Shown piece after piece: positions 50,185-59,031 of a stretch of 64,000 nt of DNA. This DNA comes from Pseudolabrys taiwanensis. GTDB taxonomy: Bacteria > Pseudomonadota > Alphaproteobacteria > Rhizobiales > Xanthobacteraceae. The translations under genes and the position numbers were made by a program. Under the pieces are notes generated by a model. That model was not told the DNA's origin, searched no databases, and worked only from the letters and a program-made list of their open reading frames with translations. The stretch lies in assembly GCF_003367395.1 (NCBI RefSeq), contig NZ_CP031417.1:3162001-3226000 (forward strand). The letters are read 5' to 3'. Each line of letters begins with the position of its first letter. Position 1 is the first letter of the stretch.

Positions 50185-51147
50185 TCACTTCCGGCGGCGC
50201 GCGGCCGCACGACGCGGCGTCCGCCTGGCGGATTTTTCATCATCCGCAACTTCTTCGGCCACCGACGCCGTCAGGAAGTCGATCAAGCGGCTGGTCGGCG
50301 CTTCCAAGTTCTCGAAAGCCCGCACGCAGATGGCATAGTCCCGCCGCGCCCAGGGCTCGGCGAGCCGCACCAACCGGATATTGAGCGCTTGCGACAAGGG
50401 CCGCGCGGCGAGCTCCGGCAGAATGCCGATGCCGAGCCCCTGCTTGATCAAGAGGCACATGACTTCGAAACTGCGCACTTGAACGCGCACTTTCATGGGC
50501 CGACCGGTGGCGTTCGCGCGCGACGACAACAGGCGGTGGGTCGCCGTCCCGCTCTCGAGCGCCACAAGGTCTTCATTGAGAATGTCGGCGAACCGCAGTG
50601 CATTTCGGCGGCTCAGTTTATGGTCCTTCGGCAGCGCAACAGCGAGGCGGTCGCCGGAGTAGTCGATGATCTTGAGACCGTCGACAGGGCTGTCGCCGAC
50701 GATGACGCCGATGTCCGCTTCCTTGTTGAGCACCGCCGATATCGTCGAATCGCTCGGTCGCTCTTCGAGATCGAGCTTGATCTGCGGATTCTCGCGCACG
50801 AAGTTCGACAGATCGCGCGCCAAGCGCTGGACCAACACGGAGCTGGACGCACACACACGCACATAGCCGCGAATGCCTGAGCGATGTTCGTCGATGCTCA
50901 CCTGGAGCTTGTCGCCGAGGCGCAAGACGTCGCGCGCGTAGTTCATCACGGTGATGCCGGCGGCCGTCGGCTCGATACCGTGCGGACGTCTGACGATCAG
51001 CGGGGCGCCGATTTCCTGCTCGAGGAGGCTCAGACGCCGGCTGGCCGCGGACAGCGCGACATTCAAGCGTTCGGCCGCCTTACTCATGCTGCGCATCTCG
51101 CACGCTGTCAGGAATATGCGCAGGCTCTGCAGGTCGTGATACAGCAT
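50185..51147 (-). CDS. LysR-family transcriptional regulator
   Basis: A 320-residue regulator. The N-terminal winged helix reads LQSLRIFLTACEMRSMSKAAERLNVALSAASRRLSLLEQE. The effector domain has GYVRVCASSSVLVQRL and LLIKQGLGIGILPELAA, and the tail is Arg/Lys-rich (residues 300-320). It lies upstream and on the same strand as the acyl-CoA dehydrogenase operon, an unusual arrangement for LysR genes, which are more often divergent. It is the likely regulator of the 38-50 kb cluster. Confidence 0.93.
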   Translation of the reverse strand: MLYHDLQSLRIFLTACEMRSMSKAAERLNVALSAASRRLSLLEQEIGAPLIVRRPHGIEPTAAGITVMNYARDVLRLGDKLQVSIDEHRSGIRGYVRVCASSSVLVQRLARDLSNFVRENPQIKLDLEERPSDSTISAVLNKEADIGVIVGDSPVDGLKIIDYSGDRLAVALPKDHKLSRRNALRFADILNEDLVALESGTATHRLLSSRANATGRPMKVRVQVRSFEVMCLLIKQGLGIGILPELAARPLSQALNIRLVRLAEPWARRDYAICVRAFENLEAPTSRLIDFLTASVAEEVADDEKSARRTPRRAAARRRK

Positions 51148-51459
51148 TCTTCTATCCCGTCACCTTCCGACCGATCATACCGAAATGGACGTCCTTTTCG
51201 ACAATCGCTGAACGGCAACTGACTCTTCATCGGGCAACGGATACAGCCTTTGTCGATGCGCTCCGCTCTCGGCTTTTACCGGCGACATTGACGATTTGAC
51301 CGTCTCTAAGAGCCAACCGGCACGTTGCCGAAAGCCGGTGGTCGACAAGATCATCGTCTCCGACCGCACCATCCGGATCATGAGGCCGAACGACAACATC
51401 CGGTCCGCCTTGGGACCGGGCGGGACTCGGCTGCCCCTGTTCGTCAATCTGTTCAGGAA
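51148..51459. other. Intergenic region between LysR gene and tRNA-Leu, nothing recognised
   Basis: About 310 bp. An open frame across this region continues through the tRNA and is an artefact. I see no repeat or terminator of note. The right end may include the 3' trailer of the tRNA transcript, which reads leftwards. Confidence 0.5.
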
Positions 51460-51546
51460 TGGTGCCCCTGGCCGGACTCGAACCAGCACGATGTTTCCAC
51501 CACCTGATTTTGAGTCAGGCGCGTCTACCAATTCCGCCACAGGGGC
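51460..51546 (-). tRNA. tRNA-Leu (anticodon CAA)
   Basis: On the minus strand the acceptor stem GCCCCTG pairs with CAGGGGC and the 3' end CCA is encoded. The D-arm region is GGAATTGGTAGACGC, the anticodon arm CCTGACTCAAAATCAGG with anticodon CAA, the long variable arm typical of class II tRNAs is TGGTGGAAACATCGTGC, and the T-arm has GGTTCGAGTCC. At 87 nt including CCA it decodes UUG. Confidence 0.96.
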
Positions 51547-51672
51547 AATCTGAGCGCGGGCGCGGATCATAGCCAGGGAACGCGCGGGGTCAACGCCTGG
51601 AAGGGGCTCCCGGCGCCCTGGCAGCGAAAAATCGGCGCTCGGCCTCGGGAAAATGGCCGTCCCAGTCCCCGG

Positions 51673-52185
51673 TCAGAGGCCGAGAACGAGTTTGGCCAGG
51701 GCGGCGACGGTGTTCATGTTGCGCGCGGTTCCCGCCTGCGCCGCCGGTATTTTCAGCTTCGACCGACCTTGGCCGCTCGGGAAATAAACGTAGAGCTCGC
51801 GCGCACCGAGCTCGATCTCCTCGTCGGCCTGGCCTTTGACGCCCGCCAACACGTTCTTGGGCGGCTTGCCGTCCAGGAAGATCGCCACCGTCTTGTTCGC
51901 CGGCTGATGCGGAAATGGGTTTCCCTCCAACACCGCAGTCATTTCCCGCGCCGTGCGGATCGCCACCGGAACCGGGCTGCCGGCGTACCGATGCAGCCGG
52001 GCCTCGAGCGCGGCCTTGACCTTGCTTTCGGACGCAGCGGCCGTGAACACGACATTCCCGCTGGCGATATAGGTGCGCACTTGCGCGAAGCCTTCGGCCT
52101 CGCACATCGCCTTCAGCTCGGTCATCGGCAGCTTGCCGGTGCCGCCGACATTCACGGCGCGCAGAAGAGCAACATAGGCGGTCAT
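51673..52185 (-). CDS. DUF1697 family protein
   Basis: A 170-residue cytoplasmic protein with the DUF1697 pattern: YVALLRAVNVGGTGKLPMTELKAMCEAEGF, then VRTYIASGNVVFTA, and NPFPHQPANKTVAIFL. The C-terminus has GTARNMNTVAALAKLV. The family is widespread and of unknown function. It lies 10 nt downstream of the SAF-domain oxidoreductase on the same strand, possibly as one transcript. Confidence 0.9.
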   Translation of the reverse strand: MTAYVALLRAVNVGGTGKLPMTELKAMCEAEGFAQVRTYIASGNVVFTAAASESKVKAALEARLHRYAGSPVPVAIRTAREMTAVLEGNPFPHQPANKTVAIFLDGKPPKNVLAGVKGQADEEIELGARELYVYFPSGQGRSKLKIPAAQAGTARNMNTVAALAKLVLGL

Positions 52186-52195
52186 TGCCGTCGTC

Positions 52196-53563
52196 TCACA
52201 CCGCGGCCTCGACGGCGATGTTGCGCCGTGCGAACGCCGCCTCCATCTCGCGACGGACTTTCACTGCGGTATCGGCTGCGTCAACCTCGACATCGGACCA
52301 TTTCAACGCGCCGCCTTCGGGGATATCGCGCTTGAGCTTGACGTTGTGCGCGAGGCCCAAGGGCAGCAGGCCGTTGTCGAGCGACACGTCCGCGGGCGTC
52401 TGCCTGCCCCAGACGCAGAAGCCGCCCTCGCCGTCCAGAATCTCGCCGGCTTTCAACGCCCGCTTGGCCGTCGCCACCACATCGGAGCGGAATCCGGTGG
52501 GCGCGCCGGTTGGCTCGTGTCTGAGCGCACAGCTTGCGACCGAGATGCCGAGCTCGAGGCCGATCATGTGGATCGGCCGGTAGAGCGCGGCGTAGTGGCC
52601 GCTCCGATCGGGCAGCATCGCGTATTCCTTGAAGCAACGCCGCGCGTAGTCGGTCTCGCCCTCGAACACGACATACGTGCCCAGCGCGAGATGGTGCGGC
52701 ACGTCGCGGCCATCGCGATAGACGGAGGACGTCACTTCGGTGACGCCCGCCATTTCGAGCATGCCGCCGGCGAACTTCGGCTTGCAAACATCCGCGAGTT
52801 CAAAGCGCGTCGCCGGCGGGAAGCTTAAGCCGTGCGACTGCGGCACGAGCCCGGTGGCGTTGCACACGGCGGTCATCTCGATGCCGGACTTGGTGCCGTC
52901 GACGAAGGAGTTGAACATCTTCGGATTGATCGACTTGCGGTCGGATATGTTCAGATACTTGTCGAGAATGTCCCAGACGTTGTCGGGATTGGACTGGTAA
53001 TAATGCGGCTCGTAGCGTGTGCCCTTGCCGGCCGCGATCACCTTGAAACCGGCGGCGCGCGCCCAATCCACGTGTTCACAGATCAAGGCCGGCTGGTCGC
53101 CCCAGGCGAGCGAGTAGACGACGCCCGCCTGCCTCGCATGGCGGGCGAGCAACGGGCCCGCGACCGCATCGGCTTCCACGTTGACCATGACGATATGCTT
53201 GCCGTTCTCGATTGCCTTCAGGCAATGCGCGATGCCGGCACCGGGAACGCCGGTCGCTTCCACGATCACTTCGATGCGCGGATCGGTGATCAACGCGAGC
53301 GCATCGTCGGTCACCCATGTGGTCCGCTTGGCATGCGCATCGGCGACGGACGATGCGCTATAGAGCGTGGCCGGCCAGCCGGCCGTCGCCAATTGGCTTC
53401 TGGCGCGCGCGACGTCGAGATCCGCGACCCCGACGACGTGCAGTCCCTGTGTCAGCCGCGCCTGCGACAAAAACATCGTGCCGAACTTGCCGGCGCCGAT
53501 CACGCCGACGGTCACCGGCCTGCCGGCCGCCTCCCGTTCCAAAAGCTTGGCGTGGAGATTCAT
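52196..53563 (-). CDS. NAD(P)-dependent oxidoreductase with C-terminal SAF domain (homoserine-dehydrogenase-like)
   Basis: A 455-residue protein. The Rossmann domain reads VTVGVIGAGKFGTMFLSQA (about residue 17), then VVGVADLDVARARSQL and EVIVEATGVPGAGIAHCLKAI. A large central domain follows, and the C-terminus (about 355-450) has an SAF-like part (KRALKAGEILDGEGGF, LPLGLAHNVKLKRDIPEGG) related to antifreeze/FlgA-type domains. This architecture occurs in a family often labelled homoserine dehydrogenase or flagellar FlgA by similarity. Several members work in uncommon sugar-acid catabolism. The substrate here is unknown, and there is no flagellar link. Confidence 0.85.
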   Translation of the reverse strand: MNLHAKLLEREAAGRPVTVGVIGAGKFGTMFLSQARLTQGLHVVGVADLDVARARSQLATAGWPATLYSASSVADAHAKRTTWVTDDALALITDPRIEVIVEATGVPGAGIAHCLKAIENGKHIVMVNVEADAVAGPLLARHARQAGVVYSLAWGDQPALICEHVDWARAAGFKVIAAGKGTRYEPHYYQSNPDNVWDILDKYLNISDRKSINPKMFNSFVDGTKSGIEMTAVCNATGLVPQSHGLSFPPATRFELADVCKPKFAGGMLEMAGVTEVTSSVYRDGRDVPHHLALGTYVVFEGETDYARRCFKEYAMLPDRSGHYAALYRPIHMIGLELGISVASCALRHEPTGAPTGFRSDVVATAKRALKAGEILDGEGGFCVWGRQTPADVSLDNGLLPLGLAHNVKLKRDIPEGGALKWSDVEVDAADTAVKVRREMEAAFARRNIAVEAAV

Positions 53564-53692
53564 TGGTTTCGCTCCCTCAGCTTTTGATTGTTGAGGGAAG
53601 CGAAACACAGCAACGCAAGTCTAACAAGCGCCGCGGTGAACGAAGGCGAAGCACAAGATGAAGCAGGTAGGCTTAGCGGCGAGCGCCAAGCT

Positions 53693-54223
53693 TTATTGGC
53701 ACAGCGCGCTGGAAACGAAGGTCTCGGTCTTACATCCAGGGCCGCTCGATCGACCGCTGGCATAGACCTGCGGTGGACAGACCTCGGCCGTGGTCATGTC
53801 GAGGCTCTTGCCTGAGCCGAAGCCCTTGTTGCGGCAGAGTGCATTGGCCGCGGCCATGCAATCCGGCGCGCCATTGAGGGCGACGCGGCAGGTCTCGCGC
53901 CCGCTCACCGTCCTCGTGTTGGGAATGCGGGCAACCGCATCGGCCGCCTCCTTGGCGCCGTTAGCCGTGGTCGTCGCGGCGACGCCCGCCTCGCGGCCGA
54001 AGGTCTCGACGTTCTTCTGCGCATCCTGGAAGCCGGAGCCGACTTTGCCGAACTGTTCGTCGAACCAGCGGCCGGCAGCTGCGAGAAACCCATCCTCGTG
54101 CGCGGGCGGAGCCCTCTCCTGAGCGCCGGCGATCACGGCGGCCGACGCCGCAAAAAATCCGGCGACCACGGCCATCGCCGCCGCCTGTCGGGTGCTTGCG
54201 ATCAATCGCCCTTTGTCGCTCAT
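53693..54223 (-). CDS. Exported hypothetical protein with C-terminal cysteines
   Basis: A 176-residue protein. An N-terminal hydrophobic segment (AAAMAVVAGFFAASAAVIAGA, about 14-34) looks like a signal peptide or anchor. A helical Ala/Lys-rich middle follows, and the C-terminal region (about 110-176) has six cysteines in ETCRVALNGAPDCMAAANALC, AEVCPPQ, GPGCKTE and ALCQ, suggesting disulphides. Similar small proteins are common in Bradyrhizobium relatives, but I know no function. ATG 54223 was chosen over a longer frame; the gene stands between the SAF oxidoreductase and the YqaA-type gene. Confidence 0.7.
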   Translation of the reverse strand: MSDKGRLIASTRQAAAMAVVAGFFAASAAVIAGAQERAPPAHEDGFLAAAGRWFDEQFGKVGSGFQDAQKNVETFGREAGVAATTTANGAKEAADAVARIPNTRTVSGRETCRVALNGAPDCMAAANALCRNKGFGSGKSLDMTTAEVCPPQVYASGRSSGPGCKTETFVSSALCQ

Positions 54224-54332
54224 GGCCGGAAGACTCTTGGCCGGAGAAGCTGACCGATTAGCCGCCCATCGCCTTTGCATCAGCGCTCCCGAATTACGTC
54301 GCTCGGGTGGCGAAAATGAGGAGGCGATTCGG

Positions 54333-54944
54333 TTAGATCAAGTATACCGCAGCCACGATGCCGGCGATAAGAACCGCGGCGCCGATCGTGACCCAGAAAC
54401 CCAGCCGCTTCTCGATGATTTCGCGCGCCTGCTCCCCGTATCGATGCAGCAGGAAGGCGAGGATGAAAAACCGCGCGCCGCGCGTGATGATCGAGAACAG
54501 CAGGAACAGCCAGATATTGTAGGCGGCGAAGCCGGAGGTGATGGTCACCACCTTGTAGGGGATCGGCGTCAGGCCCTTGAGCAGGATGATCCACGCACCC
54601 CACTCGGCATAAGCCGTCCGGAAGGCCTCGACCTTATTGGCGTACCCATAGAGGTGGATCAGCCAGAGCCCGACCGAGTCGTAAAGCAACGCGCCGATGG
54701 CGTAGCCGACCAAGCCGCCGAGCACCGAAGCGACCGTGCACCACAGCGCCATGACATAGGCGCGCTGCGGACGGGCCAGCGACATCGGGATCAGCATCAC
54801 GTCCGGCGGCAGGGGAAAGAACGAACTTTCGGCGAACGAGATGGCGCCCAAGGTCCACATCGCGTGCGGCTTGTGGGCCGCGTCGATCGCCCAGTCGTAC
54901 AAGCGCCGTAGCAGGGAGCGCGGCGCGGTCGCGTCAACGGTCAT
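54333..54944 (-). CDS. YqaA-family (DedA-related) membrane protein
   Basis: A 203-residue integral membrane protein with the SNARE-associated/VTT core. It contains WTLGAISFAESSFFPLPPDVMLIPM, GGLVGYAIGALLYDSVG and the re-entrant-loop stretch ILLKGLTPIPYKVVTITSGFA, followed by two C-terminal helices. DedA-type proteins act in lipid flipping or envelope homeostasis. It lies 25 nt downstream of hisE on the same strand. Confidence 0.9.
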   Translation of the reverse strand: MTVDATAPRSLLRRLYDWAIDAAHKPHAMWTLGAISFAESSFFPLPPDVMLIPMSLARPQRAYVMALWCTVASVLGGLVGYAIGALLYDSVGLWLIHLYGYANKVEAFRTAYAEWGAWIILLKGLTPIPYKVVTITSGFAAYNIWLFLLFSIITRGARFFILAFLLHRYGEQAREIIEKRLGFWVTIGAAVLIAGIVAAVYLI

Positions 54945-54968
54945 TGGAACTCTCGTGGAAAACCCGGT

Positions 54969-55352
54969 TCAGCGGCGCTTGCGGACGCGCCTGCTTTCCA
55001 GGGCCACGACCTTACGACGCGAGGCGCCTTGTACCAAATCCTTTGGCAGTTTTTCGGCAATTCCGCCGAACATCTGCTCGCGCCGTTGCATTTCAGCCCA
55101 GACGTCGTCCGGGTGAACCCCGGCGTGCACCCAGAGCACCACGAGATTGTAGAGGAGATCGGCGCTTTCCCTGACCACCGCCTCAGGCTGACCGTGCAGG
55201 GCATCGATCACCACCTCGACGGCCTCTTCGGCAAGCTTTTTGGCCATTTTGGCGGGGCCTGCGCGCAAAAGCCGCGCGGTGCGCGATTTTTCCGGATTGG
55301 TATCCCGGATCGCGATGACGGCGTCGTACAGGCGAGCGACCGAATCAGTCAT
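54969..55352 (-). CDS. hisE: Phosphoribosyl-ATP pyrophosphatase HisE
   Basis: A 127-residue enzyme of histidine biosynthesis that hydrolyses phosphoribosyl-ATP to phosphoribosyl-AMP. MazG-like metal residues are present in KKLAEEAVEVVIDAL (EE..E) and ESADLLYNLVVLW (E..D). The start pattern RTARLLRAGPAKMAKKL is typical. ATG 55352 was preferred to GTG 55358. In many alphaproteobacteria hisE follows hisF; no other his gene is in this window, so it is separated here. Confidence 0.94.
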   Translation of the reverse strand: MTDSVARLYDAVIAIRDTNPEKSRTARLLRAGPAKMAKKLAEEAVEVVIDALHGQPEAVVRESADLLYNLVVLWVHAGVHPDDVWAEMQRREQMFGGIAEKLPKDLVQGASRRKVVALESRRVRKRR

Positions 55353-55454
55353 GCGCACGAGAATACGCCACAGGCGCGCGCAAACCGGTTAACGGGCCAG
55401 CCGGACCGGCCCCGAAAGCGCGATTAGGCTTACCGTCCGGCCGGCCGTGACGTC

Positions 55455-55799
55455 CTAATAGCGGTAATAAGGGCCGTAGCCACCGTAATAGCGCGGCGGA
55501 CGCGGCGGATAGCCGTAGTCGCCGTAGTAGCCGTAGCCGCGGCGATAGTAGCGGCGCGACTCCTCGGCGGCGGCGATACCGGCGATGGTACCGGCAACCA
55601 TGCCGAACATCTGCAACGCCGCCCGGTCATTGCGATAATGGCGATGATAGTGACGCTTGCGTGCGCTGAGATCGAATGTCGCCGCCGGCTTTGCTTGTGG
55701 CTGCTTGGCCGACGCGGCCTGCGCCGGCGCGATATTGATCGCGGTCAGCGCGATGGCACCGGCAACCGCAAAGGCAATGGAACTTCGAAGAATTTTCAT
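55455..55799 (-). CDS. Exported Tyr/Gly/Arg-rich small protein
   Basis: A 114-residue protein with a clear signal peptide (FAVAGAIALTAINIAPAQA). After it come a basic His-rich stretch (RKRHYHRHYR), a hydrophobic glycine-zipper-like segment MFGMVAGTIAGIAAAEE (about 65-81), and a C-terminal tail of alternating Tyr, Gly and Pro (RRGYGYYGDYGYPPRPPRYY). Proteins of this style are common in Bradyrhizobium-type genomes with unknown function; envelope association is likely. Confidence 0.8.
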   Translation of the reverse strand: MKILRSSIAFAVAGAIALTAINIAPAQAASAKQPQAKPAATFDLSARKRHYHRHYRNDRAALQMFGMVAGTIAGIAAAEESRRYYRRGYGYYGDYGYPPRPPRYYGGYGPYYRY

Positions 55800-55886
55800 G
55801 TGATGCCTCCTGGCTCTGTAAATTCAACGCCCAGGAGCGCCCAATCCTTTGCCCGCCCGTATGCCTCCTGGCGCGGCGAAAGGTCG

Positions 55887-58800
55887 CTACTCTTCCTCAG
55901 CCAACAGCGATGCATTGCCGCCGGCTGCCGCGGTGTTGACCGTCACCACCTGCTCAAGCGCGAAGCGATGCAGATAGTTCGGCCCGCCCGCTTTCGGCCC
56001 CGTTCCCGACAAGCCGCTGCCACCGAAAGGCTGCGCGGCGACAACGGCGCCGATCATGTTGCGGTTCACATAGACATTGCCGTTCGGCAGGCGGGTGGCG
56101 ATGTGAGCAACGGTCGCATCGATGCGCGAATGAATACCGAGCGTGAGCGCGTAACCGCTTCCGGCGACATCGTCGAGCAGTTGCTCCAATTCGTCGGCAT
56201 GCCAGCGCACCACGTGCAGCACCGGCCCGAACACCTCATGCTTCAGGTCGCGGGCGCGATCGAGCGCGATGACGGCCGGCGGCACATACGTGCCGGCTTG
56301 CGGCAAGGCGCGGTCCTCGTCCCAACGGAAGCGCAGAGCGCCGTGGCTGTCCATCGCGGCGATCCAATCGCCCAGCTTTGCCTTTGCTTCCGCGTCGATC
56401 ACCGGCCCGACATGCGTCGCCGGGTCGCGCGGATCGCCCAAGGTCAGTTCGCGCGCCGCGCCGGTGACCATTTCGATCACCTTGTCGGCAATCTCCTCCT
56501 GCACACAGAGCAGCCGTAACGCCGAGCAGCGCTGGCCGGCCGACCGGAACGCGGAGGTGATGACGTCGTCGGCGACCTGTTCGGGCAAGGCGGTGGCGTC
56601 GACGATCATCGCGTTGATGCCGCCGGTTTCGGCGATCAAAGCGGCGATCGGTCCATCCTTGGCGGCGAGCGCGCGGTTGATGAGACGCGCGACTTCCGTC
56701 GAGCCGGTAAAGGCGACGCCTGCGACATGCGGGTCGGCTGTCAGCAGGCCGCCAACTTTGCCGTCGCCCGGCACCAGATGCAGAGCGCTTGCCGGCACCC
56801 CGGCGGCATGTATCAGCTTCACGGCTTCGAATGCGACAAGCGGCGTCTGCTCTGCGGGCTTGGCCACCACGGCGTTGCCGGCGGCGAGCGCCGCCGCCAC
56901 CTGACCGGTGAAGATCGCCAGCGGGAAATTCCACGGGCTGATGCAGACGAAGACGCCGCGCCCGCGATAGCGCAATTCGTTGCTCTCGCCGGTCGGGCCC
57001 TGCAGCATGCATGGCTTCAGCGTCCGCCGCGCCTCGGCGGCATAGTAGCGGCAGAAGTCGGCGGCCTCGCGCACTTCCGAGACGCAATCGTCCAACGTCT
57101 TGCCGCCTTCGCTTTGCAGCAGCGCGATCAAGCGGCCGCGATTCTCTTCGATCAGATCGCCGACGCGTTCGAGCGCCGCGGCGCGTGTCTCGACAGGGGT
57201 CGCGCTCCAGGCCGGATAGCCCGCCCGTGCCGCCGCCATGGCCGATGTGACGATTGCTTCGTCGCCTTCCTGCACGGTGCCGATCACGGCGCCATCGATG
57301 GGTGAGATCACATCACGTTGGCGGTCCGGTACGGCGACGCCGTCGATCAAGGGTGCGGCATCGACGTGCGTTGGCGCGGCCGCGATCTCGGCCAACAGAT
57401 CGGCGAGCGCCGCACTGTCGCCGAACTCGACGCCCGTCGAATTGCCGCGCACCGGCACAAACAGATCGCGCGGCAGCGGAATATGCGAATGTCGCGCCCG
57501 CGAGGGCTGGCCGATCCAGCTCTGCGGCCGGCGTAAGATGGTCTCCACCGGCACCTTGGAATCGGCGGCGACCGACACGAAGGACGAGTTGGCGCCGTTC
57601 TCGAGCAGACGCCGGACGAGATAAGCGAGCAGATCCGAATAGCCGCCGACCGGCGCGTAGACGCGGCAGGTGAGCGAGGGCATTTCCTTGAGCAGCGCCT
57701 CGTAGAGCGCCTCGCCCATGCCGTGCAGGCGCTGAAATTCGTAGCCCTCGATGCCGCCGGCGTCCTCGATCACACTGGCGACGGTGAGTGCGTTGTGGGT
57801 GGCGAACTGCGGATAAAGCCACGGTCGCGCCGCGAGCAGCTTGCGCGCGCAGGCCGTATAGCTGAGGTCGGTCATCGCCTTGCGCGTGAACACCGGATAG
57901 TCGGGCAGCCCGCGCTCCTGCGCGCGCTTGATCTCGGCGTCCCAATAGGCGCCCTTGACCAGACGCACCATCAGGCGACGGTCGAGCGATTTCGCCATTG
58001 CCGTGAGCCAATGAATCACGTCGCCGGCGCGCTTCTGATAGGCCTGCACAGCGAGGCCGAAGCCGTGCCAGCCGGCAAGGCTCGAATCGGCGAGCACGGC
58101 CGCGAACACATCAAGCGACAATTCGAGCCGGTCGGCCTCTTCCGCGTCGACGGTGAGATTGAGCTCGTGATGCTTGGCGCGTTGCGCCAGCGACAGCAGC
58201 AGCGGCGGCAATTCGCCGAGCACACGCTCGCGCGACAGCGCCTCATAGCGCGGATGCAGCGCCGACAGCTTGACCGAGATACCCGGTCGCTTCGGCAATC
58301 CAGCGGTGTCATCGGCTGCCGCCCCGATCGCATCGATTGCCCGCGCGTAAGCGTCGAAGTAACGCGCGGCGTCGTCCGCGGTCCGCGCGCCCTCTCCCAG
58401 CATGTCGAACGAGTAGAGAAACTCGGGATGGCGCTGTGCACGATGAAGCGCATCGCCGATGGTTTCGCCGAGCACGAAATGCGAGCCGAGCAGCCGCACC
58501 GCCTGCCGCGTCGCCGCACGCACCGCCGGCAGGCCAAGGCGCTTGACCAACGTGCCGAGGATGCCTTCAGGCGTCTCGCCCGGATGGATGACCTTGGCGG
58601 TGACCCCAAGCGTCCAGGCTGACGCCGAGACCAGGAGGGACCGCGACCGGGCATCGTGATGCGACCAGTCGCCGGCCTTGAGCTTGTCTTCAATCAGGCG
58701 ATCCGCTGTCTCGACGTCAGGCACGCGCAGCAGCGACTCGGCGAGGACCATCAGCGCCAAGCCCTCCTTGGTGGAGAGCGAGTAAGCGTGCAGGAAATCC

Positions 58801-58985
58801 TCGACCCCGCCGAGACCGCCGGCGGTGCGCGCGCGGATTGCGCCCACCAACCGTTTGGTGCGGTTGTCGATGCGTGCCTCGGCCTCGGCGGACCTTTGGG
58901 CCTCCGCCATCAGGGCAGCGGCAATGGTCTCGTCCGGCGGCGCGTAAGGCGCGCGAAAAAATGGATCGGGCCGGTTAGACGGCAT
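55887..58985 (-). CDS. putA: Bifunctional proline dehydrogenase / P5C dehydrogenase PutA
   Basis: A 1032-residue bifunctional enzyme converting proline to glutamate. The proline dehydrogenase barrel spans about residues 150-460 (ISVKLSALHPRYEAL, LMVRLVKGAYWDAEIKRAQ, LTCRVYAPVGGYSDLLAYLVRRL). The aldehyde dehydrogenase part spans about 520-1000 with WNFPLAIFTGQVAAAL, the Glu of AETGGINAMIVD and the catalytic Cys in SAGQRCSALRLL. The N-terminal ribbon-helix-helix DNA-binding domain of enteric PutA is absent, so it should not be self-regulating. No adjacent putP or Lrp-type regulator is seen. Confidence 0.96.
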   Translation of the reverse strand: MPSNRPDPFFRAPYAPPDETIAAALMAEAQRSAEAEARIDNRTKRLVGAIRARTAGGLGGVEDFLHAYSLSTKEGLALMVLAESLLRVPDVETADRLIEDKLKAGDWSHHDARSRSLLVSASAWTLGVTAKVIHPGETPEGILGTLVKRLGLPAVRAATRQAVRLLGSHFVLGETIGDALHRAQRHPEFLYSFDMLGEGARTADDAARYFDAYARAIDAIGAAADDTAGLPKRPGISVKLSALHPRYEALSRERVLGELPPLLLSLAQRAKHHELNLTVDAEEADRLELSLDVFAAVLADSSLAGWHGFGLAVQAYQKRAGDVIHWLTAMAKSLDRRLMVRLVKGAYWDAEIKRAQERGLPDYPVFTRKAMTDLSYTACARKLLAARPWLYPQFATHNALTVASVIEDAGGIEGYEFQRLHGMGEALYEALLKEMPSLTCRVYAPVGGYSDLLAYLVRRLLENGANSSFVSVAADSKVPVETILRRPQSWIGQPSRARHSHIPLPRDLFVPVRGNSTGVEFGDSAALADLLAEIAAAPTHVDAAPLIDGVAVPDRQRDVISPIDGAVIGTVQEGDEAIVTSAMAAARAGYPAWSATPVETRAAALERVGDLIEENRGRLIALLQSEGGKTLDDCVSEVREAADFCRYYAAEARRTLKPCMLQGPTGESNELRYRGRGVFVCISPWNFPLAIFTGQVAAALAAGNAVVAKPAEQTPLVAFEAVKLIHAAGVPASALHLVPGDGKVGGLLTADPHVAGVAFTGSTEVARLINRALAAKDGPIAALIAETGGINAMIVDATALPEQVADDVITSAFRSAGQRCSALRLLCVQEEIADKVIEMVTGAARELTLGDPRDPATHVGPVIDAEAKAKLGDWIAAMDSHGALRFRWDEDRALPQAGTYVPPAVIALDRARDLKHEVFGPVLHVVRWHADELEQLLDDVAGSGYALTLGIHSRIDATVAHIATRLPNGNVYVNRNMIGAVVAAQPFGGSGLSGTGPKAGGPNYLHRFALEQVVTVNTAAAGGNASLLAEEE

Positions 58986-59031
58986 GACGGCGGCTCCCGG
59001 GATTCGGCCGCCGTCAGTTTAGCGCGTTACT

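Noticed and set aside
51175..51570. 131-codon open frame on the minus strand
   Set aside because: It reads straight through the tRNA-Leu gene (giving the well-known AELVDAPDSKSG artefact) and has no family features.
52196..53563. Possible flagellar FlgA-type protein because of the SAF domain
   Set aside because: The N-terminal Rossmann domain and absence of a signal peptide show a cytoplasmic oxidoreductase; flgA proper is at 7213-7689.
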